The notes: a model not told the origin generated them from the letters alone. Positions 15,459 through 24,244 are shown, counted from the stretch's first letter. The stretch is 24,741 nt of DNA from an uncultured Mobiluncus sp. (GCF_947254095.1 NZ_CAMYBV010000023.1:1-24741), one strand, 5' to 3'. Numbers and translations: made by a program.

Positions 15459-16384
15459 TTTGTATCGCTCGTTCCATAAAGTTTTGCGGCCGCGATTTTT
15501 GTGAAGTCTGTGACACTGAGACGTTCGGCACGTAGGCCCGGCGCAATACCGGCTGCCTCAAGCAAAGCGGCGGACGCATCAGGGGAGCCAGCATATCCAG
15601 CCAAAGATTGCCGCAAGGTCTTGCGGCGCTGAGAAAATGCCGCGTTCACCGCCGCGAATACTTCCTTCCTTAACGTCTCGACTGCCTCATCTGTCAAACC
15701 TTCGGGGCTAACTTTCAGGTCCTCCAGCAGTCTCTGACGTACCTCTAAACGCCGAAACTCCACTACGGTCGAATCCACATTCGGGGCGGGATAAAACACA
15801 TTTCGCCCCACTTTAAAAGCACGTTTTGCTCTGCCCCACCAGGCCAGTTTCACACTCGGCGCCCCGTATGCAGCGTCAGCGACTCCGGCCACCCAGCGGT
15901 CAGCCACTTCGGCTTGCACCATGACCAGCGCGCCCTCCAGGCCTGGCAAAACTTCCAAGAAATGCAACAGCAGGGGGGTGGCCACATTGTAGGGCAGGTT
16001 TGCTACCAACTGGCGTGGCGCGGCCCACCCTGCGGGGATGTCTAGGTCGGAGACTCCCCTAATTTCGAGAGCATCTTGCGTCATGACGCACAAGTCTGCG
16101 CTGTTCGCGCCGTGTTGACTCACCGTCACCGGCAGGGCGGCCGCGAGGCGCTGGTCGATTTCGATAGCGATAACTTTACAGCCCTGTTCCAGCAAGGCCA
16201 GAGTCAACGAACCCAGCCCCGGGCCAATTTCTACAACGGTGTCACCTGGGGAAACTCCCGCTGTGGCCGCAATGCGCCGCACCGTTCCGGGGTCGGTAAC
16301 GAAATTTTGACCTTTTTTCTTGCTCGGAGACACCTTTAGGGCAGCACAGAGCGCAAAGATGTCGCGCGCACCCAACAAAAACAC
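15455..16384 (-). CDS. ksgA: 16S rRNA (A1518/A1519) dimethyltransferase KsgA/RsmA
   Basis: This enzyme dimethylates two adjacent adenines in helix 45 of 16S rRNA during small-subunit maturation. It has KKKGQNFVTDPGTVRRI (22-38), the SAM loop EIGPGLGSLT (52-61), the acidic residue in AIEID, the catalytic NLPYNVATP (129-137) and the C-terminal basic domain with FSQRRKTLRQSL. Length is 309 residues. The GTG start is preceded by TAAAAT at exactly 6 nt and lacks a Shine-Dalgarno. That hexamer contains the TAA stop of rpfB. It overlaps ispE downstream by 4 nt. Confidence 0.97.
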   Translation of the reverse strand: MFLLGARDIFALCAALKVSPSKKKGQNFVTDPGTVRRIAATAGVSPGDTVVEIGPGLGSLTLALLEQGCKVIAIEIDQRLAAALPVTVSQHGANSADLCVMTQDALEIRGVSDLDIPAGWAAPRQLVANLPYNVATPLLLHFLEVLPGLEGALVMVQAEVADRWVAGVADAAYGAPSVKLAWWGRAKRAFKVGRNVFYPAPNVDSTVVEFRRLEVRQRLLEDLKVSPEGLTDEAVETLRKEVFAAVNAAFSQRRKTLRQSLAGYAGSPDASAALLEAAGIAPGLRAERLSVTDFTKIAAAKLYGTSDTK

Positions 16385-16396
16385 GTCAGAATTTTA
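16385..16396 (-). promoter_or_regulatory. Leaderless-type -10 of ksgA, overlapping the rpfB stop
   Basis: On the minus strand TAAAAT (16391-16396) is followed by six bases and then the GTG start of ksgA. The first three bases of the hexamer are the TAA stop codon of rpfB. No Shine-Dalgarno is present. This suggests that ksgA-ispE has its own leaderless transcript besides read-through from rpfB. Confidence 0.5.
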
Positions 16397-17566
16397 GCGC
16401 AAACCGAGCTTCCGGGAGCACGCCGGCCATTGTCCCCAGCCTGAGCGAGCTTGCAGAATCTGAGCCCGATGAGTCTGTTCCTCTGCCGAAGCCTCAGACG
16501 GCAGACCGGAACCCCCTACTGATCGCCACGTCGGTAACGTGAACTGGTACATTCCGTAAAAACCATTGCCCGTGTTCGCATCGGGACGCCCACCGGCTTC
16601 GCAAAATGCCAGTTTGCTCCAAACGTCGCCGGTTGCGGCGATAGGTTGCGAGGCAGGACGTTTCTTCGTGCCGACCGTAACTTTTTCGTTAACCGGTTGG
16701 GCCACAACCTTTTCACTCAAGATTTCTTCGGAGAAAACCACGCCGTCGATGCTGCGCACCTTCTTAGTGATCTCTTTTTCTCCAACCACGCCCTTCTGCG
16801 TCACGACCTTTTCGTCAGTGAACTTCGAATCATCGTTGGTAGTTTCGGTTTCGAACTGAATCGGCTCGCTGGCCGTAACCTTTTCTTCCGTGATCCGCTG
16901 CACCTGCACGATAGGTGCCGCGCCGGGGTTGAACAGCACCTGGACAGCATCCAAGTCGGTCAGTTTCACTTTGTTGCGAGTGAGGATGTCCTCCGGGGTG
17001 ATGTCGGACTTCGCGGCTTTCATCTGCGCGGTAGCCCCATCGTGGACCAGCTGATAAACCTCACCTGGCGCAAAAAGAGCCAACGGCACGCCATGCAAAT
17101 CCTTGCCGCTGGTGCCCACAAATTGCACCGCTTGGCCTTCCCAGAGTTTTTTAATCGCCGCGCTAGCGGAGTTTTCGGTCGTGTCGATGTCTTTCCGGGC
17201 GCCGTTAACCATGACGGTTAACCCCCGAGAACTTTCAATAGTGATCTTCATCCCGTTCTCGACGGGGGTTTTAGGTCCGGGGATGATGGAGTCTTTAGCG
17301 CTGAAACTCACGCCGTTTTCAGCCAACAGGTCGGATACGGTAGCCCCCCAGCCGCCGAATTCTTGGACTTTGCCGTCGGCAACCACGGTGGCGGTCTTGT
17401 GCGCCATCGCAAATGCGGTGCCGATGCCGGTGCCCAGCACCAAAGTGGCTGCCAAAGCGGCGACGAGAGGCGCAAAAAACTTTCGAGAACCCCGAACCGG
17501 CTTTGTTTGAAGGTGGCGCGGGGCTCGTGTGGGGGATACGTTCATGTTCGTAGTATTCTCTTCCAT
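16394..17566 (-). CDS. rpfB: Resuscitation-promoting factor RpfB
   Basis: This secreted, membrane-anchored muralytic factor cleaves peptidoglycan and promotes regrowth of dormant actinobacteria. After a basic N-terminus and one membrane helix (about 30-52) come ubiquitin-like DUF348 repeats (TATVVADGKVQEF and later VYQLVHDGA), a G5 domain (about 225-300, with KVVTQKGVVGEKEITKKVR), and the Rpf domain (about 310-385). The Rpf catalytic Glu is in FCEAGG (about 323), followed by NTGNGFYGMYQF and GWGQWPAC. The two Cys can form the conserved disulfide. ATG at 17566 was chosen; another ATG at 17545 and TTGs at 17569-17572 are possible. At about 390 residues it matches RpfB. It lies between tatD and ksgA, as in Rv1008-Rv1010. 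Confidence 0.96.
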   Translation of the reverse strand: MEENTTNMNVSPTRAPRHLQTKPVRGSRKFFAPLVAALAATLVLGTGIGTAFAMAHKTATVVADGKVQEFGGWGATVSDLLAENGVSFSAKDSIIPGPKTPVENGMKITIESSRGLTVMVNGARKDIDTTENSASAAIKKLWEGQAVQFVGTSGKDLHGVPLALFAPGEVYQLVHDGATAQMKAAKSDITPEDILTRNKVKLTDLDAVQVLFNPGAAPIVQVQRITEEKVTASEPIQFETETTNDDSKFTDEKVVTQKGVVGEKEITKKVRSIDGVVFSEEILSEKVVAQPVNEKVTVGTKKRPASQPIAATGDVWSKLAFCEAGGRPDANTGNGFYGMYQFTLPTWRSVGGSGLPSEASAEEQTHRAQILQARSGWGQWPACSRKLGLR

Positions 17567-17695
17567 CAACAAAAATGTTACCGAATCGTTATATTTATGT
17601 CCAGCTCGTTATCTATTGTACACCTTTAGTCAACAAAAACCACAACTTTCACAGTGTTAACTTTCCTAACAATCCGGTGCTGACCTGGATAAATC
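17567..17695 (-). promoter_or_regulatory. AT-rich promoter region of rpfB
   Basis: These 129 bp between tatD and rpfB are AT-rich. TACAAT (17615-17620, minus strand) is a good -10 candidate, giving a leader of about 40 nt; its -35 is weak (TTGTGG at 19 bp). TAACAT ends 8 nt before the ATG and is a second candidate. A short inverted repeat TGTTA/TAACA spans 17655-17671. No ydaO-type c-di-AMP riboswitch, known upstream of some actinobacterial rpf genes, can be recognised, and the space is short for one. Confidence 0.35.
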
Positions 17696-18667
17696 CTAAA
17701 ATTCATAGACGGCCGTGGCGTTGCGATAAGTTTGTTCGCGCAGTTCCTCATTCGTTACCTGGGTTAGTTCCGCCAAAAAGTCCGCGGTATGTCCAATGAG
17801 ATAGGAAGCGTTGGGCTGGCCTCGATAGGGCTGGGGCGTCAAATACGGAGCATCCGTTTCAATGAGGCGCAGATGAGCTGGCATCGCTAGGGCTCCAGCT
17901 TGAATATCTTGGTTGGCGTGGTAGGTGACGTTTCCCGCAAAAGACGCGTACCAGCCATTTTCTGTCAAAATTTCGGCCAGCTCACCGTCCCCCGAAAAGC
18001 AGTGAAAAACCGTTTTTCGCGGCGCCCCACAGCGTCGCAAAATTTCTACGCAATCCTGATGGGCGTCACGGTCATGAATCTGCAGGGGTAAATCCAAGGC
18101 TTTCGCCAGCTCGATATGTGCCGCAAATGCTTGCTTTTGCGCTTCCTTGCCCGTTTCGGCAGTGCGAAAATAGTCCAAACCGGTTTCCCCGATAGCCACC
18201 ACTGCCTCCGGAAATTGACGGGCTGTCCGTTCCACCGTCGCTAAAGCGTCATCGAGGGACGTTTCCTGCCAGGGTTCACGCTTCTGCACCACGTTATCCG
18301 GCGCCGTATCCAAAATCCCCAAGTGACGCGGAGCATCGTTAGGATGAATGGCCACCGCAAACCGCACCTTTTCAAAAGCGGAGCCGGAAAACCGCTCGCG
18401 GTCGGCACCCAGCACCTGAACTTCCGGAAGGCTACACAGAGAGACAACGACTCGTTGCACTCCGGATTGTACCGCCCGTTCCATTTGTTCTTCCGCGCTG
18501 AGCCGCACTCCGGCGGAATCGCTAGCATAGTCCCCCGGCAACAAAGGCAAATGGGTGTGATTGTCAAACAGCCTGCCGGTACCAAACGGCCTTTCCCCGC
18601 CGTCAAAAGGCTGTCCGCTCACCGGTACGGGCGGCCACACCTTTGGTTTTGACTTACGTTTACTCAC
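17696..18667 (-). CDS. tatD: TatD-family metal-dependent hydrolase/DNase
   Basis: This amidohydrolase-fold metalloenzyme is associated with DNase or quality-control roles. All family motifs are present: DNHTH (35-39), IGETGLDY with Glu 161, QIHDRDA with His 198, VFHCFSG with His 222, and ETDAPYLTPQPYRGQPN with Asp 272. Length is 323 residues because of about 30 extra polar residues at the N-terminus. The start is GTG with GAGG 7 nt upstream. It begins 21 bp after metG on the same strand, so the two are likely cotranscribed, as metG-tatD pairs often are. Confidence 0.95.
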   Translation of the reverse strand: MSKRKSKPKVWPPVPVSGQPFDGGERPFGTGRLFDNHTHLPLLPGDYASDSAGVRLSAEEQMERAVQSGVQRVVVSLCSLPEVQVLGADRERFSGSAFEKVRFAVAIHPNDAPRHLGILDTAPDNVVQKREPWQETSLDDALATVERTARQFPEAVVAIGETGLDYFRTAETGKEAQKQAFAAHIELAKALDLPLQIHDRDAHQDCVEILRRCGAPRKTVFHCFSGDGELAEILTENGWYASFAGNVTYHANQDIQAGALAMPAHLRLIETDAPYLTPQPYRGQPNASYLIGHTADFLAELTQVTNEELREQTYRNATAVYEF

Positions 18668-18688
18668 CAGCGTCCTCGCAACTTCGTG

Positions 18689-20506
18689 TTACTTATGCAG
18701 CAGGTTCGCGTACCGTTCGTGTTCTTCCTCAACGACAGACTCGTCGAGTTTTTGGAATACCGGAGCCGGTTTCGCCACCGCTTGCCCCACCTGTACCGGA
18801 TGACGCTCCCACGTCGGTGCATGGCGGTAATCTCCGGTGATAATCGGGTAAGTGCGGTCGCTGCCGTCCTCGTTTTTCACATCCAAGTCGACGACTTCTT
18901 CGATTCGCGGCAGGGGCGCCACATTCCCGGCCCCGCCCAGGACTTTGTCGATAGCGTTGGAAGAAGTCGGCAAGAATGGCGACATCATTAGGTTCAAATC
19001 CGTCACCACCTGGGCTAGGACGTGCAGGATTGTTCCGAGCCTCTCGCGCTGCGACTCGTCTTTTAGCTTGAAAGGCTCCGTGGTGGTTACGTAGCGGTTA
19101 GCCTCCCCCACCAAACGCATAATCTCTGCTAGAGCAGCCTTTTGGTGATGGCTTTCGATGAGGCTACCCACGGTTTCGAATCCGGCACCGACAGCATCCA
19201 ACAGCGTCTGATCTTCAGCCGTAAAATCACCGGCCGGAGGAATCTCGCCAAATTTCTTTGAAATCATGGAGGCCGTGCGGTTGACCAGGTTGCCCCAGGC
19301 GGCCACCAACTCGGAGTTTGTGCGCCGCACAAACTCGCTCCAGGTAAAATCAGAATCCTGATTTTCCGGCCCCGCCGCAGAAATGAAATACCGCAGCGCA
19401 TCGACTTGGTAGCGAGACAGCATATCGCGCACATAAATCACGATTCCGCGCGAGGAGGCAAATTTCTTGCCTTCCATGGTCAAAAATTCTGAGGAAACTA
19501 CCTCGGTGGGCAAGTTCAGGATACCTAAGTCGCCAGGCTGACCGCCCAAGTCTCCGCGTCCGTTGTAGCCCAGGATTTCGGCGGGCCAAATCTGGGAGTG
19601 AAACACGATATTGTCCTTGCCCATAAAGTAATAGGACAGAGCTTCGGGGTCATTCCACCACTGGCGCCAATCCTCTGGGGACTGGCCAAAACGACGCGCC
19701 CACTCAATAGAAGCCGAGAGGTAACCGATTACCGCGTCAAACCAAACATAGAGACGCTTGGGCTGATCCTCCCACCCGGGAATGGGGATGCCCCAGTCAA
19801 TATCCCGAGTCATAGCTCGCGGTTTAATGTCTTTTAAGAAGTTCTTGGAGAACTTGATGACGTTGGGGCGCCAATTACCGTTCTTTTCCCGGTCGTCGAG
19901 CCACTCATTCAAGGCTTTGGCGAGAGCCGGTAAATCTAAGAAATAGTGGTCGGTTTCCACAAATTCCGGAGTCTCGCCGTTGATTTTGGAACGCGGGCGA
20001 ATTAGGTCGGTGGGGTCGAGCTGGTTGCCGCAAGCATCGCACTGATCCCCCCGGGCTCCTTCCGCCCCGCAGATGGGGCAAGTCCCCTCAATATAGCGGT
20101 CTGGAAGGGTGCGTCCGGTGGAAGGAGAAATCGCGCCCCGGGTGGTCTGCACCTTCATGTAGCCGTTATCTCGCACCACTTTGAACATGGCGCGAACAGT
20201 CTCATAGTGATTGCCCGTGGTGGTGCGGGTGAACAAATCGTAAGACAGACCCAGCTGACACAAATCCTCCACGATTGCCCGGTTGTTTTTGTCCGCCAAT
20301 TCTCGGGGGGTCAGCCCGGCAGCCTCGGCCGCAACCAAGATTGGCGTGCCATGCTCGTCAGTACCAGACACCATCAGTACATCGTGGCCCCGCATCCGCA
20401 TATAACGGGAAAAAACATCCGAGGGAATTCCGAAACCAGCAACGTGTCCGATGTGACGCGGACCATTAGCGTAGGGCCAAGCAACGGCAGAAAGAATATG
20501 AGTCAT
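18689..20506 (-). CDS. metG: Methionyl-tRNA synthetase
   Basis: This class I synthetase charges tRNA-Met for initiation and elongation. The HIGH motif is GPRHIGH (15-21), a four-Cys zinc knuckle is CPIC-9-CDAC (Cys 143, 146, 156, 159), and the KMSKS loop reads KKFASSRG near residues 343-350, as in the KFSSSR variant of actinobacteria and E. coli-like enzymes. The anticodon-binding helical domain follows. Length is 605 residues, with no C-terminal tRNA-binding (EMAP) extension. The ATG has TAGGAT at exactly 6 nt upstream and no Shine-Dalgarno, suggesting a leaderless mRNA. It lies 30 bp after pmt and 21 bp before tatD. Confidence 0.98.
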   Translation of the reverse strand: MTHILSAVAWPYANGPRHIGHVAGFGIPSDVFSRYMRMRGHDVLMVSGTDEHGTPILVAAEAAGLTPRELADKNNRAIVEDLCQLGLSYDLFTRTTTGNHYETVRAMFKVVRDNGYMKVQTTRGAISPSTGRTLPDRYIEGTCPICGAEGARGDQCDACGNQLDPTDLIRPRSKINGETPEFVETDHYFLDLPALAKALNEWLDDREKNGNWRPNVIKFSKNFLKDIKPRAMTRDIDWGIPIPGWEDQPKRLYVWFDAVIGYLSASIEWARRFGQSPEDWRQWWNDPEALSYYFMGKDNIVFHSQIWPAEILGYNGRGDLGGQPGDLGILNLPTEVVSSEFLTMEGKKFASSRGIVIYVRDMLSRYQVDALRYFISAAGPENQDSDFTWSEFVRRTNSELVAAWGNLVNRTASMISKKFGEIPPAGDFTAEDQTLLDAVGAGFETVGSLIESHHQKAALAEIMRLVGEANRYVTTTEPFKLKDESQRERLGTILHVLAQVVTDLNLMMSPFLPTSSNAIDKVLGGAGNVAPLPRIEEVVDLDVKNEDGSDRTYPIITGDYRHAPTWERHPVQVGQAVAKPAPVFQKLDESVVEEEHERYANLLHK

Positions 20507-20523
20507 GACTCTATCCTAACGCC
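20507..20523 (-). promoter_or_regulatory. Leaderless-type -10 of metG
   Basis: On the minus strand TAGGAT (20513-20518) is followed by 6 nt and then the metG ATG. The 13-nt block GGCGTTAGGATAG is identical to that before glmU. A weak -35 (TTTAGG, 17 bp upstream) overlaps the pmt stop codon. The whole promoter fits in the 30-bp gap between pmt and metG. Confidence 0.6.
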
Positions 20524-20536
20524 GCCGGTAAGTTCC

Positions 20537-22294
20537 CTAAATCCAGTAAGCCCACTTCGTGTTGGGATTATTCAGCCACATTCGCCACCCGTAGTGGTCT
20601 TCAGGCATAGGCATACCGGTCCAGATGGGGAAAAAGAACACTGCCGCCATGAAAATGAACACTACGATTACCAGGGCAGTAATGAACTCGCCTCGGGAAA
20701 CTTGGCTCAAGTCGGGCACCAGATTGTATCGACCGGTCCAATTCTGGTCTTTGGTGATTCGCCAAGCCCCCATCAGCAAACCCAAGAGATACACCACCGC
20801 CATAATCATGAAGGGAGAGATAACCACCGTGTAAAAAGTAAATATGGTTCGATTTGAATACACCAGCCAAGGCAGCCAAGTGGCCATATATCCGGTAAAG
20901 ATCAGCCCAGCACGCCAGTCGAGGAATCCGAATGTCGCTACCATGACCAGGATGAACGCCACAAATCCGACCCACCACAGAATCGGGTTACCCAAGGAGT
21001 TGACCGCCTCAATACACCTGCTGGCTCCGCAGTCCCCCGGCACCCCTTCGTAATAAAACGAAGTGGGACGCAGCTGCAAAAGCCAGCCCCACGGGTTAGC
21101 CATGTAGGGGTGGGTGGCGTCCAAGTTGGTGTGGAAAATGAAAATTTGGCGGTGATAATCGAGCCAATCTGCCACCAAACCGCGATTGGTATGCCCCCAC
21201 GCTTGTGAATGGGTAAACCATCCCAACCAGGAAACCACGTAAGTCAGGAAAGCAATCGGCACCAAGTTCACGAAAGCGGGAAGCCCTCCGGTCAGAACAG
21301 ACGACCCCATCCAGCGCGGCTCGGTGCGCCACCTGGCAGATAGTTCCCGAATGAACACAAAAATCCCAAAGACCGCCACCACGTAGAGCCCCGACCACTT
21401 CACGCTCATGGCTAGGCCAAAAGCAACGCCCGCCGCGAAAAGCCAGGGCCGCCACCAATAGCTTGGCCCCCAAGAAAGCACAAAGTGAGAATAGTCAGGG
21501 GCTACGCCTAAGCCGACAGCCCGGCGCTTGCCGTCCGGCGAGGTTTCCGCACCCTCGCTGCCCGCACGCCGAAAACGTTGACGCAACTGTTCAGTGTGTC
21601 TGGCCGCGTCGATGTCTTGGAGGGCAGCGATTAGCCGGGGGCGATAGCTGAGTTGATCGCGAACGACGTACAGCACCCCCAGGAGGATAAACATTTCCAG
21701 GATAATGTCGAGGATGGCGGTGCGGGACAGGGCAATTTGTACCCCGTCCAAACCCATCAGAACGGAGGCGAGGGTGGCCATGCTGGCGTTGCCAAATAGC
21801 TCCCACACAATGCGCCCCACCAGGTAGACGGCTACCGCACCGACTACACAGACCGCGATACGCCACCCGAAAGGTTGATTGCCGAACAGTTTGATTCCCA
21901 GCCCGATTAGCCATTTTCCCACGGTGGGATGTACCACGAAAGAACCTTCCAGCGGGGTTTTGAAACTCCCGGAGATAAACGTGGGGTCGTAATCTTTAGG
22001 CCACTGCACTTCGTAGCCGCGTTTGATGAGGCCGTAGGCATCTTTGACATAATACGTTTCGTCAAAAATCAGGGTTTTGATTGCCCCCAGACGCACCACC
22101 CGAGTCAAAAACACCAGAAAAGCCACCACCAGGGGTCCCAGCCATCCCCAGAGATATTCCCGGTCCCCGCGTTGGGGCCGAGCTCGGAAAGCGCTTCCCA
22201 CGAAGGTCGGCCTACCCGGACGCAGCAGCAGAGCCAAGCCGGACGTGGGAGCGGTGAGGCCTCCCGTGGGTGCGGGTCGAGGTGGAATATTCAC
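20537..22294 (-). CDS. pmt: Polyprenyl-phosphate-mannose protein O-mannosyltransferase
   Basis: This polytopic membrane enzyme transfers mannose from polyprenyl-phosphate-mannose to Ser/Thr of secreted proteins, the bacterial equivalent of yeast PMT (Rv1002c). The first extracytoplasmic loop holds the acidic pair in LIFDETYYVKDAYGLIKRG (Asp 78, Glu 79). About ten hydrophobic segments follow, and the C-terminal membrane block ends near the stop. Length is 585 residues. The GTG start has TAAACT at exactly 6 nt upstream and no Shine-Dalgarno. It is divergent from rsmI, 28 bp apart, as in M. tuberculosis. Targets would be secreted lipoproteins such as those encoded here, but this is inference. 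Confidence 0.93.
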   Translation of the reverse strand: MNIPPRPAPTGGLTAPTSGLALLLRPGRPTFVGSAFRARPQRGDREYLWGWLGPLVVAFLVFLTRVVRLGAIKTLIFDETYYVKDAYGLIKRGYEVQWPKDYDPTFISGSFKTPLEGSFVVHPTVGKWLIGLGIKLFGNQPFGWRIAVCVVGAVAVYLVGRIVWELFGNASMATLASVLMGLDGVQIALSRTAILDIILEMFILLGVLYVVRDQLSYRPRLIAALQDIDAARHTEQLRQRFRRAGSEGAETSPDGKRRAVGLGVAPDYSHFVLSWGPSYWWRPWLFAAGVAFGLAMSVKWSGLYVVAVFGIFVFIRELSARWRTEPRWMGSSVLTGGLPAFVNLVPIAFLTYVVSWLGWFTHSQAWGHTNRGLVADWLDYHRQIFIFHTNLDATHPYMANPWGWLLQLRPTSFYYEGVPGDCGASRCIEAVNSLGNPILWWVGFVAFILVMVATFGFLDWRAGLIFTGYMATWLPWLVYSNRTIFTFYTVVISPFMIMAVVYLLGLLMGAWRITKDQNWTGRYNLVPDLSQVSRGEFITALVIVVFIFMAAVFFFPIWTGMPMPEDHYGWRMWLNNPNTKWAYWI

Positions 22295-22322
22295 GCCTCA
22301 AGTTTAATGGAAGAATGGAACG
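22295..22322. promoter_or_regulatory. Divergent promoter region of pmt and rsmI
   Basis: These 28 bp separate the two divergent starts. On the minus strand TAAACT (22301-22306) lies exactly 6 nt before the pmt GTG, a leaderless-type -10. On the plus strand TTTAAT (22303-22308) overlaps it and is a possible -10 for rsmI. The two promoters would share bases. Confidence 0.45.
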
Positions 22323-23195
22323 GTGAGCATGGATTATCCCCCGGTGTTTGAGGAAGTAAACCTAGTTCTGGCCGGAACCCCAATCGGGAATGTCGGCGAC
22401 GGCTCACCCCGTTTGTGCGAGGCGCTTCGCACCGCCGAGGTCGTGGCTTGCGAAGATACCCGTCGGACCCGAGATTTAGCCCGCCGCCTGGGAATCGAAA
22501 TGTCCGCCCGCCTGTTGGCTTACCACGAGCATAATGAAGCCGCAATGACCCCGGAATTATTGAGCCTAGCCCGCGACGGCAAACGGGTTCTGCAGGTTTC
22601 AGATGCTGGAATGCCGGGAATTTCAGATCCGGGGTTTCGCCTGAGCCAAGCTGCCGCACAGGCTGGAATACCGTTTATGGTTCTCCCTGGTCCTTCCGCT
22701 CCGTTGCTGGCCTTGGTGGGTTCGGGCTTGCCGACAGATTCTTTCACTTTCGTGGGGTTCTTGCCGCGGAAGCCCGCTGCTTTGTACCAGACGTTACAAT
22801 CTCTCTCGGCTCGCAGCGAGTCCCTGATTTTCTTGGAGTCGCCCCGCCGAACCCTCGAGACGCTGGACGCCATGGTCCAGGTTTTCGGCCCCAGTCGACC
22901 GGCTGCACTGGCGCGAGAACTGACGAAAACTCATGAAGAGTTTATTAGGGGCACCTTGGAATCTGTGCATTCCGAGTTGTGCTCACGTCCCGAAGTTTTA
23001 GGTGAAATTGTTATCGTCGTCCAAGGAGCACCCGACGGGGGCCAGGCTGAATCCCCGACGCAGCGCCTGGAAAAAATGGAACAGCTGGTACACAATGGGG
23101 TGAAGGCAAAAGCAGCGGCCAAGCTCATTGCGACCTGGTTCGGCGGCTCCGCTAATGGACTTTTTTCCTCTTATCTCGAGGGAAAAAGCGACTAA
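22323..23195 (+). CDS. rsmI: 16S rRNA (cytidine-1402 2'-O) methyltransferase RsmI
   Basis: This cytosolic SAM-dependent enzyme methylates the ribose of C1402 in the decoding centre of 16S rRNA. Family motifs are LAGTPIGNVGDGSPR (16-30), CEDTRRTRDL, VSDAGMPGISDPG, VLPGPSAPLLALVGSGLPTD with GFLPRK, and LESPRRT. Length is 290 residues from GTG at 22323, or 288 from ATG at 22329; GGAA just upstream is a weak Shine-Dalgarno for either. It is divergent from pmt. Its TAA stop overlaps the stop of the convergent radical SAM gene by 3-4 bases (CTAA at 23192-23195). Confidence 0.97.
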   Translation: MSMDYPPVFEEVNLVLAGTPIGNVGDGSPRLCEALRTAEVVACEDTRRTRDLARRLGIEMSARLLAYHEHNEAAMTPELLSLARDGKRVLQVSDAGMPGISDPGFRLSQAAAQAGIPFMVLPGPSAPLLALVGSGLPTDSFTFVGFLPRKPAALYQTLQSLSARSESLIFLESPRRTLETLDAMVQVFGPSRPAALARELTKTHEEFIRGTLESVHSELCSRPEVLGEIVIVVQGAPDGGQAESPTQRLEKMEQLVHNGVKAKAAAKLIATWFGGSANGLFSSYLEGKSD

Positions 23196-24244
23196 GTCCA
23201 GACTCCGGGAATGACAGTTGCGCAGCGGGGACATTGTCCCGACTCCCCAACCGTGTTTTCGCAAACATTGAACCAGTCCCTCATGATAAGCGAATCTCCG
23301 CACCCGGGACAAAAGGTGCTTCCCCCCTCACGGTCGCGCACGTTGCCGATATAGACGAAACGAATTCCTTCCCTCCGCGCAATTTCCCGCGCTCGCTGCA
23401 ACGTTTTTGCCGGGGTTCGCGGCACATCACGCATCTTCCAATCAGGATGGAAAGCCGAGAAATGCAGTGGAACGTCCGGTCCAACATTTTCGACTATCCA
23501 CTTTGAAAGGTTTCGAATTTCCGTGTCAGAATCGTTATGACCGGGAATCAGCAGCGTGGTCAGTTCCACCCAGCACTCGGTTTCGTTGCATACGTAGGCA
23601 ATAGTTTCCAGCACATCCCGTAAATGCGCACCGGTCAAATGCCAGTAGAAGTCTTCAGTGAACCCCTTTAGATCGAGGTTGGCCCCGTCCATTTCGGCAT
23701 ACATCTCCCACCGCGGCTCAGCACAGATATACCCGGCACTCACCGCTACTGTCCGCAGCTTTTCGGCGTGGCAGGCTCTCGCGGTATCTATAGCGTATTC
23801 GGCAAAAATCGTGGGGTCGTTATAGGTGAAAGCAACCGATTGTGCCCCGTAGTGCAGCGCCAAATCCGCGATTTCCCCGGGAGAGACAGTCGTGGTTAAA
23901 CGGTCATTTTCCCAGGCTTTGGAGATGTCCCAGTTTTGGCAAAACCGACAGTTCAGATTGCATCCCGCGGTCCCGAAGGACAACACCTGAGAACCCGGCA
24001 GAAAATGATACAGCGGCTTTTTCTCGATGGGATCGAGCCCAATTCCGGAACACCGCCCGTAGGTATCGAGCACCATTTTTTGACCTTGAGCTATCCGGGT
24101 ATAACAAAACCCTCTTTGCCCATCGCGCAGCGTACAGGCGCGGGGGCATAAGTCGCAGCGAATTCGGCCGTCCTTAAGCAAAGTCCACCACTTTGCGACT
24201 CGGCCTCGACTTTGCATCCCGATAGTTTCAAACCCATCGCCCAT
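23192..24244 (-). CDS. AmmeMemoRadiSam system radical SAM enzyme
   Basis: This is a 350-residue radical SAM protein related to pyruvate formate-lyase activators. The N-terminal Cys box is RCDLCPRACTLRDGQRGFC (Cys 30, 33, 37, 47). The 4Fe-4S CxxxCxxC is CNLNCRFC (95, 99, 102). DLKGFTEDFY and HFSAFHPDWKM lie in the core, and a C-terminal rubredoxin-like zinc region (CPGCG, then QCPRC and IPGVW) ends it. This layout is that of the AmmeMemoRadiSam family, whose usual partners are AMMECR1 and Memo proteins; its reaction is unknown. Neither partner is adjacent here. ATG is preceded by TAAGGT at 6 nt. The gene is divergent from the phosphodiesterase, 22 bp apart. Confidence 0.93.
   Translation of the reverse strand: MGDGFETIGMQSRGRVAKWWTLLKDGRIRCDLCPRACTLRDGQRGFCYTRIAQGQKMVLDTYGRCSGIGLDPIEKKPLYHFLPGSQVLSFGTAGCNLNCRFCQNWDISKAWENDRLTTTVSPGEIADLALHYGAQSVAFTYNDPTIFAEYAIDTARACHAEKLRTVAVSAGYICAEPRWEMYAEMDGANLDLKGFTEDFYWHLTGAHLRDVLETIAYVCNETECWVELTTLLIPGHNDSDTEIRNLSKWIVENVGPDVPLHFSAFHPDWKMRDVPRTPAKTLQRAREIARREGIRFVYIGNVRDREGGSTFCPGCGDSLIMRDWFNVCENTVGESGQCPRCATVIPGVWT

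Noticed and set aside
17567..17695. ydaO/c-di-AMP riboswitch upstream of rpfB
   Set aside because: Expected from other actinobacteria, but the gap is only about 129 bp, is AT-rich, and lacks the conserved GC-rich core.
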